Below, piece by piece: positions 10,062 through 17,789 of a DNA stretch of 64,000 nucleotides (positions within the stretch are counted from its first letter, which is position 1; every line of letters begins with the position of its first letter). Source of the DNA: Streptomyces sp. B21-083 (GTDB lineage Bacteria; Actinomycetota; Actinomycetes; Streptomycetales; Streptomycetaceae); assembly GCF_036898825.1 (NCBI RefSeq), contig NZ_JARUND010000002.1, positions 3,534,001 to 3,598,000 on the forward strand, read 5' to 3'. Below the pieces are notes generated by a model. The model saw only the letters and a program-made list of their open reading frames with translations. It searched no databases and was not told the DNA's origin. The position numbers and the translations under genes are program-made.

Positions 10062-11594
10062 ATGGTCAGGGCTTGGACGGTCCGTGGGGGCCAGTTCGGG
10101 GAGCGTGAAGAGCAGGCGCTTGACGACGGGGTGGCGATCATCGGCTGGGAGGAGGTCGGCGACCTCAGTGGCTGCACGTCGATCGCCGATGTGGGGGATC
10201 TGCTCGCGCGGGCCTATCCGGATGAGGCGCCCGGCACCGTGGACAACTGGAAGCACCAGCTGTGGCGGTTCATCACGATGGACACCGGGGATCTGGTCGT
10301 GATGCCCCGGAAGTTCCTGGCCGTCGTCGCCATCGGGCGGCTGACCGGCGGGTACGAGTACCAGAGCGAGGCCGCCCCTGGCTTTCGGCACACGCGCAAA
10401 GTGGAGTGGGTGCGCACGCAGGTCGAGCGTGCCGCAATCGGTGGTGACCTCCGCGACAGCATCGGCGCATTCCTGACGGTGAGCGAGCTGCGACGCCGTG
10501 ATGCGGCACACCGTGTCGAGACCCTGGCGCAGACTGGTGTCGACCCGGGCTACAAGGGGGCCGTGGATCCGCCTGCGGATCCCGAGGCGTTGGAGCAGGA
10601 TGTACGCGACGAGGGCACCCGGCAGTTGACCGCCCGGGACCTGATCGGCCTGTGGGGCTGGCAGAGGCGCACCGGCGATGTCATCGACCTCGTCGACCGG
10701 GAACTGGCGGCTCGAGGTCTGCAGGTGGCCCCGCACTTCACGGAGGTCCAGCTCGACGGCCTGATCACGGTCTCCGCCCAGGAGACCACCCTGACGGGAG
10801 AGACAGCTCAGGAGCTCCCGGGTACAGAACTTGGTCACACACCCGCAAGAGCCGCGGGCGAGGATCTGGGTCGCCACTGGCGCATCGGCAGCCTCCCCTT
10901 CGCCCGTGACGTGGTCACGGTCGGCTTCGACGAACCACTCAGTCGCGCCATCACACGCATGGTCCAGGGTGACTTCTCCCAGCTTCCGGTGGTGAACCGG
11001 AACAACGTGCTTCGGGGTGTCGTCACCTGGGAGAGCATCGCGCGTGCCCAGTTGGGCAACCGCGGCGCCACCATAGCCGCAGCGCTGGACCCCCATCCGC
11101 GCACCGCTCAGGAGCAGGAAGAGCTGTTCGTCCGCATCGACGACATCCAGCGTCACGGATTCCTCATCGTCACCGACGGCGACAATCTCGTGCTCGGCAT
11201 CCTCACCGCGTCCGACCTGGCCGACCAGCTCAAGCTCCGGGTGGAACCGTTCATCCTTCTCGGCGAGGCGGAGCGGCGGCTGCGACGGCTCACCGACCGG
11301 CTGCCCGTGGACGAACTGCCCACCGGTTCGGGTGTGCGCAAGGCACGCGCCGCGGGGAAGTACCTCACCCTCGGGCAGTACCCGGAAGTCCTCAAGCATG
11401 ACGCCTGCTGGGCAAGGCTTGCATGGCCGTACGAGCAGGACGATCTCGTACGCCGCGTCACCGCCGTCAAGGACTACCGGAACGAACTTGCCCACTGGGA
11501 CATGGATGCCCCCGAGACGAAAACCGAGGCTCTGACCGAGACCAAGCAGTTGCTGAGTCTGCTGAAGCTGATTGACCACGATCCACGGCCGTGA
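10062..11594 (+). CDS. PUA-like (Mrr N-terminal-type) / CBS pair / HEPN fusion protein
   Basis: A 510-residue multidomain protein; ATG at 10062 follows GGAGAG. Residues 1-155 resemble the N-terminal sensor domain of Mrr-type restriction proteins (MVRAWTVRGG start, GDLVVMPRKFLAVVAIGRLTGGYEY core, a beta-rich EVE/PUA-like pattern). The Mrr nuclease domain is absent. Residues about 195-240 look like a wHTH. Two CBS repeats follow (about 279-330 with FSQLPVVNRNNVLRGVVTWE; about 355-395 with GFLIVTDGDNLVLGILTASD). The C-terminal 115 residues are a HEPN/Swt1-like helical domain with Arg473-Asn-Glu-Leu-Ala-His478, the Rx4H RNase motif. I infer a nucleotide-gated RNase sensing modified or foreign nucleic acid. 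It sits alone in the accessory island beside tRNA-Arg. Confidence 0.8.
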   Translation: MVRAWTVRGGQFGEREEQALDDGVAIIGWEEVGDLSGCTSIADVGDLLARAYPDEAPGTVDNWKHQLWRFITMDTGDLVVMPRKFLAVVAIGRLTGGYEYQSEAAPGFRHTRKVEWVRTQVERAAIGGDLRDSIGAFLTVSELRRRDAAHRVETLAQTGVDPGYKGAVDPPADPEALEQDVRDEGTRQLTARDLIGLWGWQRRTGDVIDLVDRELAARGLQVAPHFTEVQLDGLITVSAQETTLTGETAQELPGTELGHTPARAAGEDLGRHWRIGSLPFARDVVTVGFDEPLSRAITRMVQGDFSQLPVVNRNNVLRGVVTWESIARAQLGNRGATIAAALDPHPRTAQEQEELFVRIDDIQRHGFLIVTDGDNLVLGILTASDLADQLKLRVEPFILLGEAERRLRRLTDRLPVDELPTGSGVRKARAAGKYLTLGQYPEVLKHDACWARLAWPYEQDDLVRRVTAVKDYRNELAHWDMDAPETKTEALTETKQLLSLLKLIDHDPRP

Positions 11595-11625
11595 CCGGCT
11601 GGATCACCCGGGCCGAGCCGTCCTG

Positions 11626-12040
11626 TCAGGCGCCCGGCCCGGGGTCGTCGAGGCCGGGCTGGATAACCGCGAGCGCTTCGGCGATCTCGACCGCCAACTC
11701 GTCCTCCGGCCCACTGACCAGGACGACATCCTGGTACAGCAGTTCCAGTACCTCCTTGGCCTCCGTCGGCCGCCCCTGTGCGAGCAGCAACATGCCGATG
11801 TTGTGGCGGAGTTCCACAGCCTCTTCGCTCGCGTCGCTGTCAACGGCGCGTACGACGTCCAGCACTTCCCTCAGTTGCGCCAGTGCGTCGGTGACCATGC
11901 CGAGTTCTGCACGGCATCGTGCGGCTTGAGCACGACAGGCACGGGCCTGCTCACTGGTCGGCCCGGCAATGCGGGTGTACGCGTCAGCGAGGGTGAGGCT
12001 CCCCTCGTACCTGCTCGGGAGCCATGTACTGATACGTACC
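11626..12040 (-). pseudogene. Remnant of a TPR-containing protein (C-terminal part)
   Basis: The minus-strand frame encodes about 137 residues with TPR-type helical pairs (AYTRIAGPTSEQARACRAQA, then VELRHNIGMLLLAQGRPTEA). This resembles the C-terminus of Streptomyces Ser/Thr kinases with TPR tails. No start, kinase domain or upstream TPR array is present; continuity is lost near 12040. The 3' end and stop at 11626 are intact. I read it as a 5'-deleted relic. Confidence 0.55.
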
Positions 12041-12053
12041 GATCGGCGTCCCG

Positions 12054-12329
12054 GTGGCGGTCAACTGCAAGTACTACAGCGCCAGCCGGGTCGGCATCGG
12101 CCACGCGCGCAATTTCGAAGGGCTGCACAGTGACCTGAGGACCGCCCGGAACCTGTTCGTCTCCAACACAGGAGCGTCGAGCGTGGTCAAGTACCTTTCC
12201 GCCCGCAAGCGTGGATACGAGCGGGAGGTCGTACCGGCGAACGTCAATACTGTCGGTTACACGCGTGGCCAGATCCGCGAGGCGTTCAAGATCTACCTCG
12301 GCAAGAACGCTCCGTCCACGGTGATCTGA
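12054..12329 (+). CDS. Unrecognised small protein or fragment
   Basis: A 91-residue frame opening at a GTG, with an in-frame TGA a few codons upstream (ATG TAC TGA), so an older, longer start may have been lost. The translated C-terminus (REAFKIYLGKNAPSTVI) has normal amino acid composition, with Cys, Asn and Tyr not typical of a GC-frame shadow. I recognise no family. It lies between the TPR relic and the fic promoter and may be a gene fragment. Confidence 0.35.
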   Translation: MAVNCKYYSASRVGIGHARNFEGLHSDLRTARNLFVSNTGASSVVKYLSARKRGYEREVVPANVNTVGYTRGQIREAFKIYLGKNAPSTVI

Positions 12330-12344
12330 TTCAGACATGCGCGC

Positions 12345-12373
12345 TTGACTTGATGACACAATTATCATGTCAT
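12345..12373 (+). promoter_or_regulatory. fic promoter with overlapping palindromic operator; leaderless start
   Basis: The -35 TTGACT (12345-12350), 17-nt spacer and -10 TGTCAT (12368-12373) place transcription start about 6-7 nt later, at or next to the fic ATG at 12380, so the mRNA is probably leaderless. ATGACA (12353-12358) and TGTCAT (12368-12373) form a perfect inverted repeat with a 9-nt spacer inside the promoter, a good repressor site. A GntR-family relic lies downstream at 14 kb. Confidence 0.5.
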
Positions 12374-12379
12374 GTAGGC

Positions 12380-13522
12380 ATGCTGTACGCGACTCCCTCC
12401 CTGGACACCGACGACCGGCGAGCCCTCGACGAGATCGAGAGCATGCGCCGCTCCCTGCGTCACATGCTCCGCGCCACCCCCCGCTGGACACGCCAGCTGC
12501 GCCGCAACCTCACCGCCCGCGCGATCGCCGGATCGAACACCATCGAGGGGTACGCCGCGACGGTCGACGACGTGGAAGCCCTCATGTCCGGCGAGGAGCC
12601 CCTGGAGACGGGCGAACGGACCCGCGCTGAGTTGGAGGGCTACCAGCGCGGCATGACGTACATCCAGGCTCTCGCCGACGCCGGTGACGACTTCCGCTAC
12701 GACGCCGGCCTGCTCAACAGCCTGCACTTCATGCTGCAGGGCCACCACCTCGACAAGCGCCCCGGCCGCTGGCGCGACGGCCCTGTCTACGTCACCAGCC
12801 CCGACGACCCCCTGGTCCCGGCCTACACCGCCCCGGACCAGACGGACGTTCCCCCTTTGATGTCGGAGTTCATCGACTGGCTCAACGAAGGCGACCTCGA
12901 CGCCCCCGTCCACGTCCGCGCCTCCATGGCCCACCTCAACCTCGTAAAGATCCACCCGTGGAAGGATGGCAACGGGCGCATGTCCCGCGCCCTGTCCACC
13001 CTGGTGTTCTCCCGCGAGGCCCTTATGCCACCCGAGTTCTCCTCCATTGAGGAGTGGCTCGGCCGGGGACAGAACACCTACGCCTACTACCAAGTGCTGG
13101 AGGACGTGGGCGGTCCGCACTGGAGCCCGGAACGGGACACCCGCCCCTGGATCCGGTTCTGCCTGACCGCCCACCACCGCCAGGCGCAGCAGGCCCAGCG
13201 ACGCTTCGACGTGATGTCCCGCGCCTGGACCCGTCTGGTCGAATCCGTCGAGGCAACGGGCCTGGACGAGCGTGTCGTCTACGCCCTCCTGCCCGCCTTC
13301 TCGGACGCGAAGGTCCGCCGCACGGTCTACCAGCAGGACGCCGACCTCAGCGACCAACAGGCCATCCGCGACATCCGTGAACTCGTCGCCCGCGGCTGGC
13401 TCGTCCCTCACGGCAAGGCCCGAGCCCGCTACTACGCCCCAGGCCCCCTCATGGACCCGGTCCGGGACGAGGTCCGCCAGTCCATGGAGCCGTACACGGA
13501 TCCCTACCGGCTGGAGCGGTGA
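12380..13522 (+). CDS. Fic family AMP-transferase-like protein with N-terminal inhibitory helix
   Basis: A 380-residue Fic protein. The core motif is HPWKDGNGRMSR near residue 191, with the catalytic His, the acidic/GN anion hole and the terminal Arg. The inhibitory motif S/TxxxE(G/N) is present as SNTIEG (residues 52-57) upstream of the core, the arrangement of class II Fic proteins whose helix blocks productive ATP binding. A wHTH-like C-terminal region follows (DQQAIRDIRELVARGWLVPHG). It probably adenylylates a protein hydroxyl. I chose ATG 12380 because the promoter -10 ends 6 nt before it and because the upstream ATGs lie within the promoter. No antitoxin partner gene is adjacent. Confidence 0.9.
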   Translation: MLYATPSLDTDDRRALDEIESMRRSLRHMLRATPRWTRQLRRNLTARAIAGSNTIEGYAATVDDVEALMSGEEPLETGERTRAELEGYQRGMTYIQALADAGDDFRYDAGLLNSLHFMLQGHHLDKRPGRWRDGPVYVTSPDDPLVPAYTAPDQTDVPPLMSEFIDWLNEGDLDAPVHVRASMAHLNLVKIHPWKDGNGRMSRALSTLVFSREALMPPEFSSIEEWLGRGQNTYAYYQVLEDVGGPHWSPERDTRPWIRFCLTAHHRQAQQAQRRFDVMSRAWTRLVESVEATGLDERVVYALLPAFSDAKVRRTVYQQDADLSDQQAIRDIRELVARGWLVPHGKARARYYAPGPLMDPVRDEVRQSMEPYTDPYRLER

Positions 13523-13761
13523 CGCACCCGCCTTCGGTGGTATGCCGCGAGGATGGCCGAGGCGTTCTGCATCTCGTCGAGCCGATGCCGCAGATCTTGC
13601 TCTTGGCCACTGATGCATTGCGCGTACGTGGCGAACAACACGGCAACACTGGTGCCGGCCCACGCGGCCACGTCAGCAGGCGGGATGCCGTTGTTCAACC
13701 ACATCGTCAGTCGGGTGTGCCGAAGGTCGTATACGCGTCGCCCTGTCGGCGACGCGTATAC
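13504..13761 (-). pseudogene. Tyrosine recombinase (integrase) C-terminal remnant
   Basis: The frame ending at 13504 encodes the catalytic C-terminus of a phage/ICE-type tyrosine integrase: RRVYDLRHTRLTMWLNNG has the conserved His and second Arg (LRHTRLT), then WAGTSVAVLFATYAQ with the nucleophile Tyr. The catalytic first Arg, the core-binding and arm-binding domains are missing; homology stops exactly at the 15-bp inverted repeat at 13728-13762. It overlaps the fic 3' end by 19 bp on the opposite strand. It shows that an integrative element once occupied this island. Confidence 0.75.
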
Positions 13762-13762
13762 G
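13728..13762. repeat. 15-bp perfect inverted repeat at the integrase break
   Basis: CGTATACGCGTCGCC (13728-13742) and GGCGACGCGTATACG (13748-13762) are perfect complements around loop CTGTC. The remaining integrase homology begins inside the lower-coordinate arm. Confidence 0.85.
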
Positions 13763-13949
13763 TGCGGTGCAGGGCGAGTACTCCTGGAGGACGCCGTCGG
13801 CGGCGTGGCTGAGGCTGGTGGGGGTGCGGCCAGGCACACGCGCGCCTGGTCGATCGACGTAGCCGCCGTCGTGGCCTAATTTCGTCGGCTGGGGTTCAGG
13901 AGGCCCGCATGTCACTCCGAAACCCCAGCTCAGCAACCCCCGACTAGTG

Positions 13950-14587
13950 CGGCGTGGGCGAGAACGTGGTCCGGCGGCACAGGAGTTGCTGATCCCCCAG
14001 GGCGCGCTGGAGGGACGTGCCGGATCAGGCACATACGTCGCCGAACCCCGGCAGCGAGTGCGGGTGGTCCGCTCCCCGGCGCGCGAGCAGCCCGACGGGT
14101 CGCCCTTCCGTGCGGACATGAAGGCTGTGGGCAGGCAAGGGGATTGGCAGAGCCGGACCGACGCCAAGGTGCCGCCACCGGCGGAGATCGCGGCACGACT
14201 GCGCATCGCCAAGGGCGAGCTGTGCGTCCGTACGACATACGAGTTCCTGGCGGATGGCAGGCCTGTGCAGCTGTCGACGAGTTGGGAGCCGTACGACCTC
14301 ACGGCCGGGACTCTCGCCGTCCTGCCCGAGGGAGGGCCGCACGCCGGGACCGGCGTCGTCACCGTATGGACGCGATCGGCATCACCGTCAGTCATGCCGT
14401 CGAACAGCCGGAGCCGAGGCAAGCGACCGCCGAAGAGGCGTCTCTTCTCGGCATCCAGAAAGTCGCCCTTGTCACGCACATCCGGCGGACGTACTACAGC
14501 GACGAGGGACGACCCGTGGAGACCGCGGACATCGTGGTGCCCGCCGCTCACTGCGAGATCGTCTACGAGATCCCCATCAACCGTTAG
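13950..14587 (+). pseudogene. GntR-family regulator (UTRA domain), truncated and frameshifted
   Basis: Two plus-strand frames join into a GntR/UTRA regulator. The first runs from LEGRAGSGTYVAEP (end of the winged helix) through the UTRA domain to GPHAGTGVV. The second continues MDAIGITVSHAVEQPEPRQ to YEIPINR and stop at 14587. The switch is near 14366, where ACCGTATGG would read on if one C were added, so a 1-nt deletion explains it. The recognition helix at the 5' end is also missing, which a sequencing error cannot explain. Confidence 0.8.
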
Positions 14588-14638
14588 CGGGACAGCTCCA
14601 CGTCAAGGTCATAGCCTCTCGGCACATATCGTGACCTC

Positions 14639-14836
14639 ATGCGAAACGAGAGGCACGATGAGCGGCTGTCGGACGAGGAGTTGGAGCTGTTGCTCCAGTA
14701 CCTCCACAGGTTCGCGAACCATGACCTCGATCTCTTCGCCCTCATGCAGGCAGGAGACCCTGGGCACCCCGCCTACGTCTCCTTCAGCAGGAAGCCAGAA
14801 CCAGGTGTCGCCCCCTCGGCCTACCGGCGGCCGTGA
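14639..14836 (+). CDS. Small hypothetical protein of accessory elements
   Basis: 65 residues, ATG start, acidic helix DEELELLLQYLHRFANHDLD at the N-terminus, then a short beta-like stretch (HPAYVSFSRKPEPG). The pattern resembles small uncharacterised proteins that accompany GntR regulators on Streptomyces integrative elements; that link is from memory. No transmembrane or DNA-binding motif is visible. Confidence 0.5.
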   Translation: MRNERHDERLSDEELELLLQYLHRFANHDLDLFALMQAGDPGHPAYVSFSRKPEPGVAPSAYRRP

Positions 14837-14990
14837 AGCGGCTCCGGGCCGCGTCGAATGTGTGCCGACGGCAGTGACGAGCTGCTGGCGGAGAGGGTAG
14901 CTGCCCAGGTCAGTGGCCGATTCCTGGTGAACACGCCAAGCGCCTTCGCCCGTCCGCGCTTGTAGGCATGGACACCGCGCGTTACGGCTG

Positions 14991-15027
14991 GAGGTGTGCC
15001 ACTAGGTAGCACCAGGTGGCACACCTC
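14991..15027 (+). promoter_or_regulatory. Palindromic operator of the toxin-antitoxin operon
   Basis: GAGGTGTGCCAC (14991-15002) and GTGGCACACCTC (15016-15027) are a perfect 12-bp inverted repeat, with an internal AGGTAGCACC half-copy in the 13-nt spacer. It ends 15 nt before the antitoxin ATG, the usual place for autorepression by a Phd-type antitoxin. Confidence 0.7.
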
Positions 15028-15042
15028 GCTATCGTAGACAGC

Positions 15043-15312
15043 ATGACAGCGCAGCCGGAGATCACTCAGCGCGATCTACGCACCCGTTCCAAAGAGATCA
15101 TGGACGCCGTCCAGGGAGGACAGGCATTCATCGTCACTCGCGACGGGCACCGTATCGGCGAGCTGGTGCCGCTCCGCCGCCGTCGCCGTTTCGTTCCCCG
15201 TGCCGAGTTCGCGGCCATGTCACGTACCGCCCCTGACATCTCGCTGGACGCCTTCCGTGACGACCAGGGTGTCGTCGTCGAGCAGGAGTTGGACGACCCG
15301 TATGCCCGTTGA
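15043..15312 (+). CDS. Phd/YefM-type antitoxin
   Basis: 89 residues. The N-terminal DNA-binding fold has the family pattern ITQRDLRTRSKEIMDAVQGG followed by FIVTRDGHRIGELVPL, and the acidic C-terminus (SLDAFRDDQGVVVEQELDDP) is the toxin-binding tail. The ATG at 15043 is preferred to the GTG at 15016, which lies within the operator. The toxin start lies 11 nt inside this gene, giving translational coupling. Confidence 0.9.
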   Translation: MTAQPEITQRDLRTRSKEIMDAVQGGQAFIVTRDGHRIGELVPLRRRRRFVPRAEFAAMSRTAPDISLDAFRDDQGVVVEQELDDPYAR

Positions 15313-15760
15313 GCACGAGCAAGGCCTGCTCGACACCAACATCATGATCTTGCGCAAGTGGATCGACGCCGACGAGCTGCCCGCCGAGATGGCCATCAGC
15401 GCCATCACCCTCGCGGAACTCTCCGCAGGCCCTCACCAGGTACGCGGCAGCGACGAACAGAGCGACTACGACGAACACGCCGAGCGGGCCCGACGCATGG
15501 ATGTCCTGCAGCGCGCCGAGAACGAATTCGACCCCATCCCCTTCGACGTGGAGGCGGCCCGCATCTACGGCAGGATCTGCGCGGCCGTCGTCTCCGCAGG
15601 CCGCAAGCCCCGACGCCGTGTGGCCGACCTGATGATCGCCGCCATCGCGGCCGCCGAGGAACTGCCCCTCTTCACGACCAACCCCGACGACTTCAAGGGC
15701 CTCGACGACTTGATCACCATCGTGACCGTGACGCGGCCCAGGATTCTGCACGACCGTTGA
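15302..15760 (+). CDS. PIN-domain toxin (VapC-like RNase)
   Basis: 152 residues. The acidic PIN residues are visible: Asp in GLLDTNIMIL, Glu in ITLAELSAG, Asp in RRRVADLMIAA and Asp in TTNPDDFKGL. PIN toxins cleave tRNA or mRNA until bound by the antitoxin. It overlaps the upstream Phd-type antitoxin by 11 nt. The ATG at 15302 follows the antitoxin tail. The gene's stop lies 12 nt from the 3' end of the TnpB-like gene on the other strand, so the element landed immediately next to it without breaking it. Confidence 0.9.
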   Translation: MPVEHEQGLLDTNIMILRKWIDADELPAEMAISAITLAELSAGPHQVRGSDEQSDYDEHAERARRMDVLQRAENEFDPIPFDVEAARIYGRICAAVVSAGRKPRRRVADLMIAAIAAAEELPLFTTNPDDFKGLDDLITIVTVTRPRILHDR

Positions 15761-15772
15761 CTTGTACCGTTC

Positions 15773-17476
15773 CTAGAGACTGAGCGGAAGTGAGTCCTGT
15801 TGCCAAAACTCATGCTCAGTCGAACGCCCCGGACGGTGTTGGGCGTTCTGGTTGCCCGCGTTCGCTCCGCGTCCGGGCGGCACGGATCGTGTCCGTGGTC
15901 CGGGGACGCGGGGGCGGGTTCCCTCACGCCCAGGAACTCCTGGTCCGGCCTGGACGGTCCGATGCCCCGCACGATCACTCCGGTCGTGTGGGGGCGGTGT
16001 CGTCCGTCGCCGGATCGGGTGTCCCTGGGCGCGCCTTCCGATCGCCACGGCAGCAGCATCATGGCGAGTGGTTGTACGGGTGGTTGTGGTGAGGGGTTTC
16101 TGCCAGTGCTGGGCACCCCACCGGCTGGTGTAGGCGGGGTCGACGGCGATGACCGCGATACCGGTCTGGTCGGCCATCGAGGCCAGCCGGGCACGGAGTT
16201 TGCCGGTGGGCATGCCGGAGATCAGCTGGCGGAAGCGTCTCCTGCGGCCGTGCTTCTCCCGGGTCTTCTCCGCGCCGAAGTCCAGGTCTTCCACCGCGAT
16301 CGCCTTCACGCCGCACGTTCGGGCCCAGTGCAGGAGGCCGGTGAGGGCGTGGCGGACCTGGGCGTCGCGGTGTCCGGCGGTGCCGGTCAGGTCGTAGGAG
16401 AAACGGCGCGGGCTGCCGGTGGGGTTGCCGTGGATGTCGAGGTGCCAGGCGGCGAGGTGGTCGGCGTTCATGTCGACGCCGATAACGCCGTGGGCGAGCG
16501 CGGCCTCCATCGGCAGGGTCGGGGTGGGCGGGATCTGCCAGGACGCTGTCACGTACCAGCGGTCCCGGCCCGTGTCCAGGTGGATGCGGTAGGCGATCGC
16601 CCGGTTCGCCGCAACGCGGTCCGCCCACTCGCCGCCCCGGTGCGCGAACACGACCCGACAGGCCAGGACGTACCGCCCGTGCGGGGCGTTCGCCAAATAC
16701 CCCAGCGGTGCGGGGAGTTTGATGCTCACCTCGCCGTCGGGGCTGATACGGATGGTCTCGTTGCCGTAGCGTTTGCCGGACTCCCCGTCGGCTTGGCAGA
16801 ACCAGCGTTCCGCCTCCCACCGCCCACGCCACCCGGACTCCGTCAGCCCGGCCGCCTCCAGGTGGTGCCGGGTACGGGCCAGTTGCTTCCCGCCGCGCAC
16901 GACATGCACGACACCGGCCTCGCGGTCGGCCCGCGCGACGGCCAGCCGGTCCTGAAGCACGCGCAGCCGCCTCGACTTCGCATGCCACTCCCGCTGGGAC
17001 CGGTAACCACCAGGCGCCTTCTTGCTCCCCTTCTGCCCGACCGGCAGCGACAGCCGATGCGTGAGGATGCGGACGCCCGCTTCCAGATTCTGAACATGCG
17101 CCGACTGACAGCGCCGGGCCAGCGCCCACAGATCATGCGTGGCCTTGGTGATACTGCCAGCCCACCGCGACGACGAGACCGGGGTCAACTCCCGCTTCCG
17201 CACCGCCCACGCCGCACCGGAATGCTCCAGACCATCCCGGCAGCGTGCCTTAAGATCCCTCGACGCCAGCGACCCCAGATGCGCTCCCACCAGCCGCAGC
17301 ACCTTCTCATCGCCCGGCGTCAGCTGCTTGAGGCGGGTCCGGATCGCCACACCGGACGGACCGGACGCGACGAACGGCACCGCGATACTCCTCAGCCCAC
17401 CCACCCCGCCACCCCCAACCGACCCCGCCCGAAGATCCCGTCGCCAGGGGAAACGACCACCACCCGAGAAGGTCAC
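15773..17476 (-). CDS. tnpB: TnpB-related RuvC nuclease (IS200/IS605 accessory type, no zinc finger)
   Basis: A 567-residue frame of a Streptomyces TnpB-related family. RuvC motifs are present in order: IGVDMNADHLAAWHLD (Asp), AIAVEDLDFGAEKTREKHGR (Glu) and TTRHDAAAVAIGRRA (Asp). The two CxxC pairs of ordinary TnpB are missing; PAYTSRWGAQHWQKP takes their place. The C-terminal 110 residues are Arg/Pro-rich and may be translated scaffold RNA. TnpB proteins are RNA-guided nucleases encoded by transposons. The start is uncertain: ATG 17476, or GTG 17404, which is nearer to the conserved AVPFVASGPSG. No TnpA is present, so it would be non-autonomous. Confidence 0.82.
   Translation of the reverse strand: MTFSGGGRFPWRRDLRAGSVGGGGVGGLRSIAVPFVASGPSGVAIRTRLKQLTPGDEKVLRLVGAHLGSLASRDLKARCRDGLEHSGAAWAVRKRELTPVSSSRWAGSITKATHDLWALARRCQSAHVQNLEAGVRILTHRLSLPVGQKGSKKAPGGYRSQREWHAKSRRLRVLQDRLAVARADREAGVVHVVRGGKQLARTRHHLEAAGLTESGWRGRWEAERWFCQADGESGKRYGNETIRISPDGEVSIKLPAPLGYLANAPHGRYVLACRVVFAHRGGEWADRVAANRAIAYRIHLDTGRDRWYVTASWQIPPTPTLPMEAALAHGVIGVDMNADHLAAWHLDIHGNPTGSPRRFSYDLTGTAGHRDAQVRHALTGLLHWARTCGVKAIAVEDLDFGAEKTREKHGRRRRFRQLISGMPTGKLRARLASMADQTGIAVIAVDPAYTSRWGAQHWQKPLTTTTRTTTRHDAAAVAIGRRAQGHPIRRRTTPPPHDRSDRAGHRTVQAGPGVPGREGTRPRVPGPRTRSVPPGRGANAGNQNAQHRPGRSTEHEFWQQDSLPLSL
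15778..15848 (-). other. Two hairpins at the tnpB 3' end (possible guide-RNA scaffold)
   Basis: GACTGAGC (15778-15785) pairs with GCTCAGTC (15814-15821), and GAACGCCC (15822-15829) pairs with GGGCGTTC (15841-15848). Back-to-back hairpins covering the last codons of a TnpB gene are where omegaRNA scaffolds lie. The assignment is inference. Confidence 0.35.
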
Positions 17477-17789
17477 GCATTCGATGAGAGAACGTCAGTT
17501 CCTCACCAAACCGACCCCACGACCGAGGTACGCGACACGACACACGCAGACCAGCAGCACTCACTCCCGCTCACCAGATCGCTCTTGAACGCACTCCAGC
17601 GGCAGCAGCTCCAAACCCCCCTCCTGAAGGAGGGGATTCTGGCCATCCCGGTCTTTGCTGTGCCGCTACGCAGCACGTGCTCGGAGCGGGATTCCATGAC
17701 TTCCTACTTCTTCACGCTGTGCTGGGACAAGTCCCGGTCCTACCGGCGCTCCACAGGCCGATACCGCCAGTCCGGCGGCCTGTTTCGGC
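17477..17789. other. Gap with an IS605-type end hairpin
   Basis: No gene. CCCCTCC (17618-17624) pairs with GGAGGGG (17629-17635) around TGAA; read on the minus strand it gives AGAATCCCCTCCTTCAGGAG, the shape of IS200/IS605 right ends. It is either the left end of the neighbouring tnpB-like element or the scar of a second element. Confidence 0.5.

Noticed and set aside
9688..17789. Direct repeat of the tRNA-Arg 3' end as attR
   Set aside because: No copy of the T-arm/acceptor sequence was seen by eye in the island; a proper search is needed.
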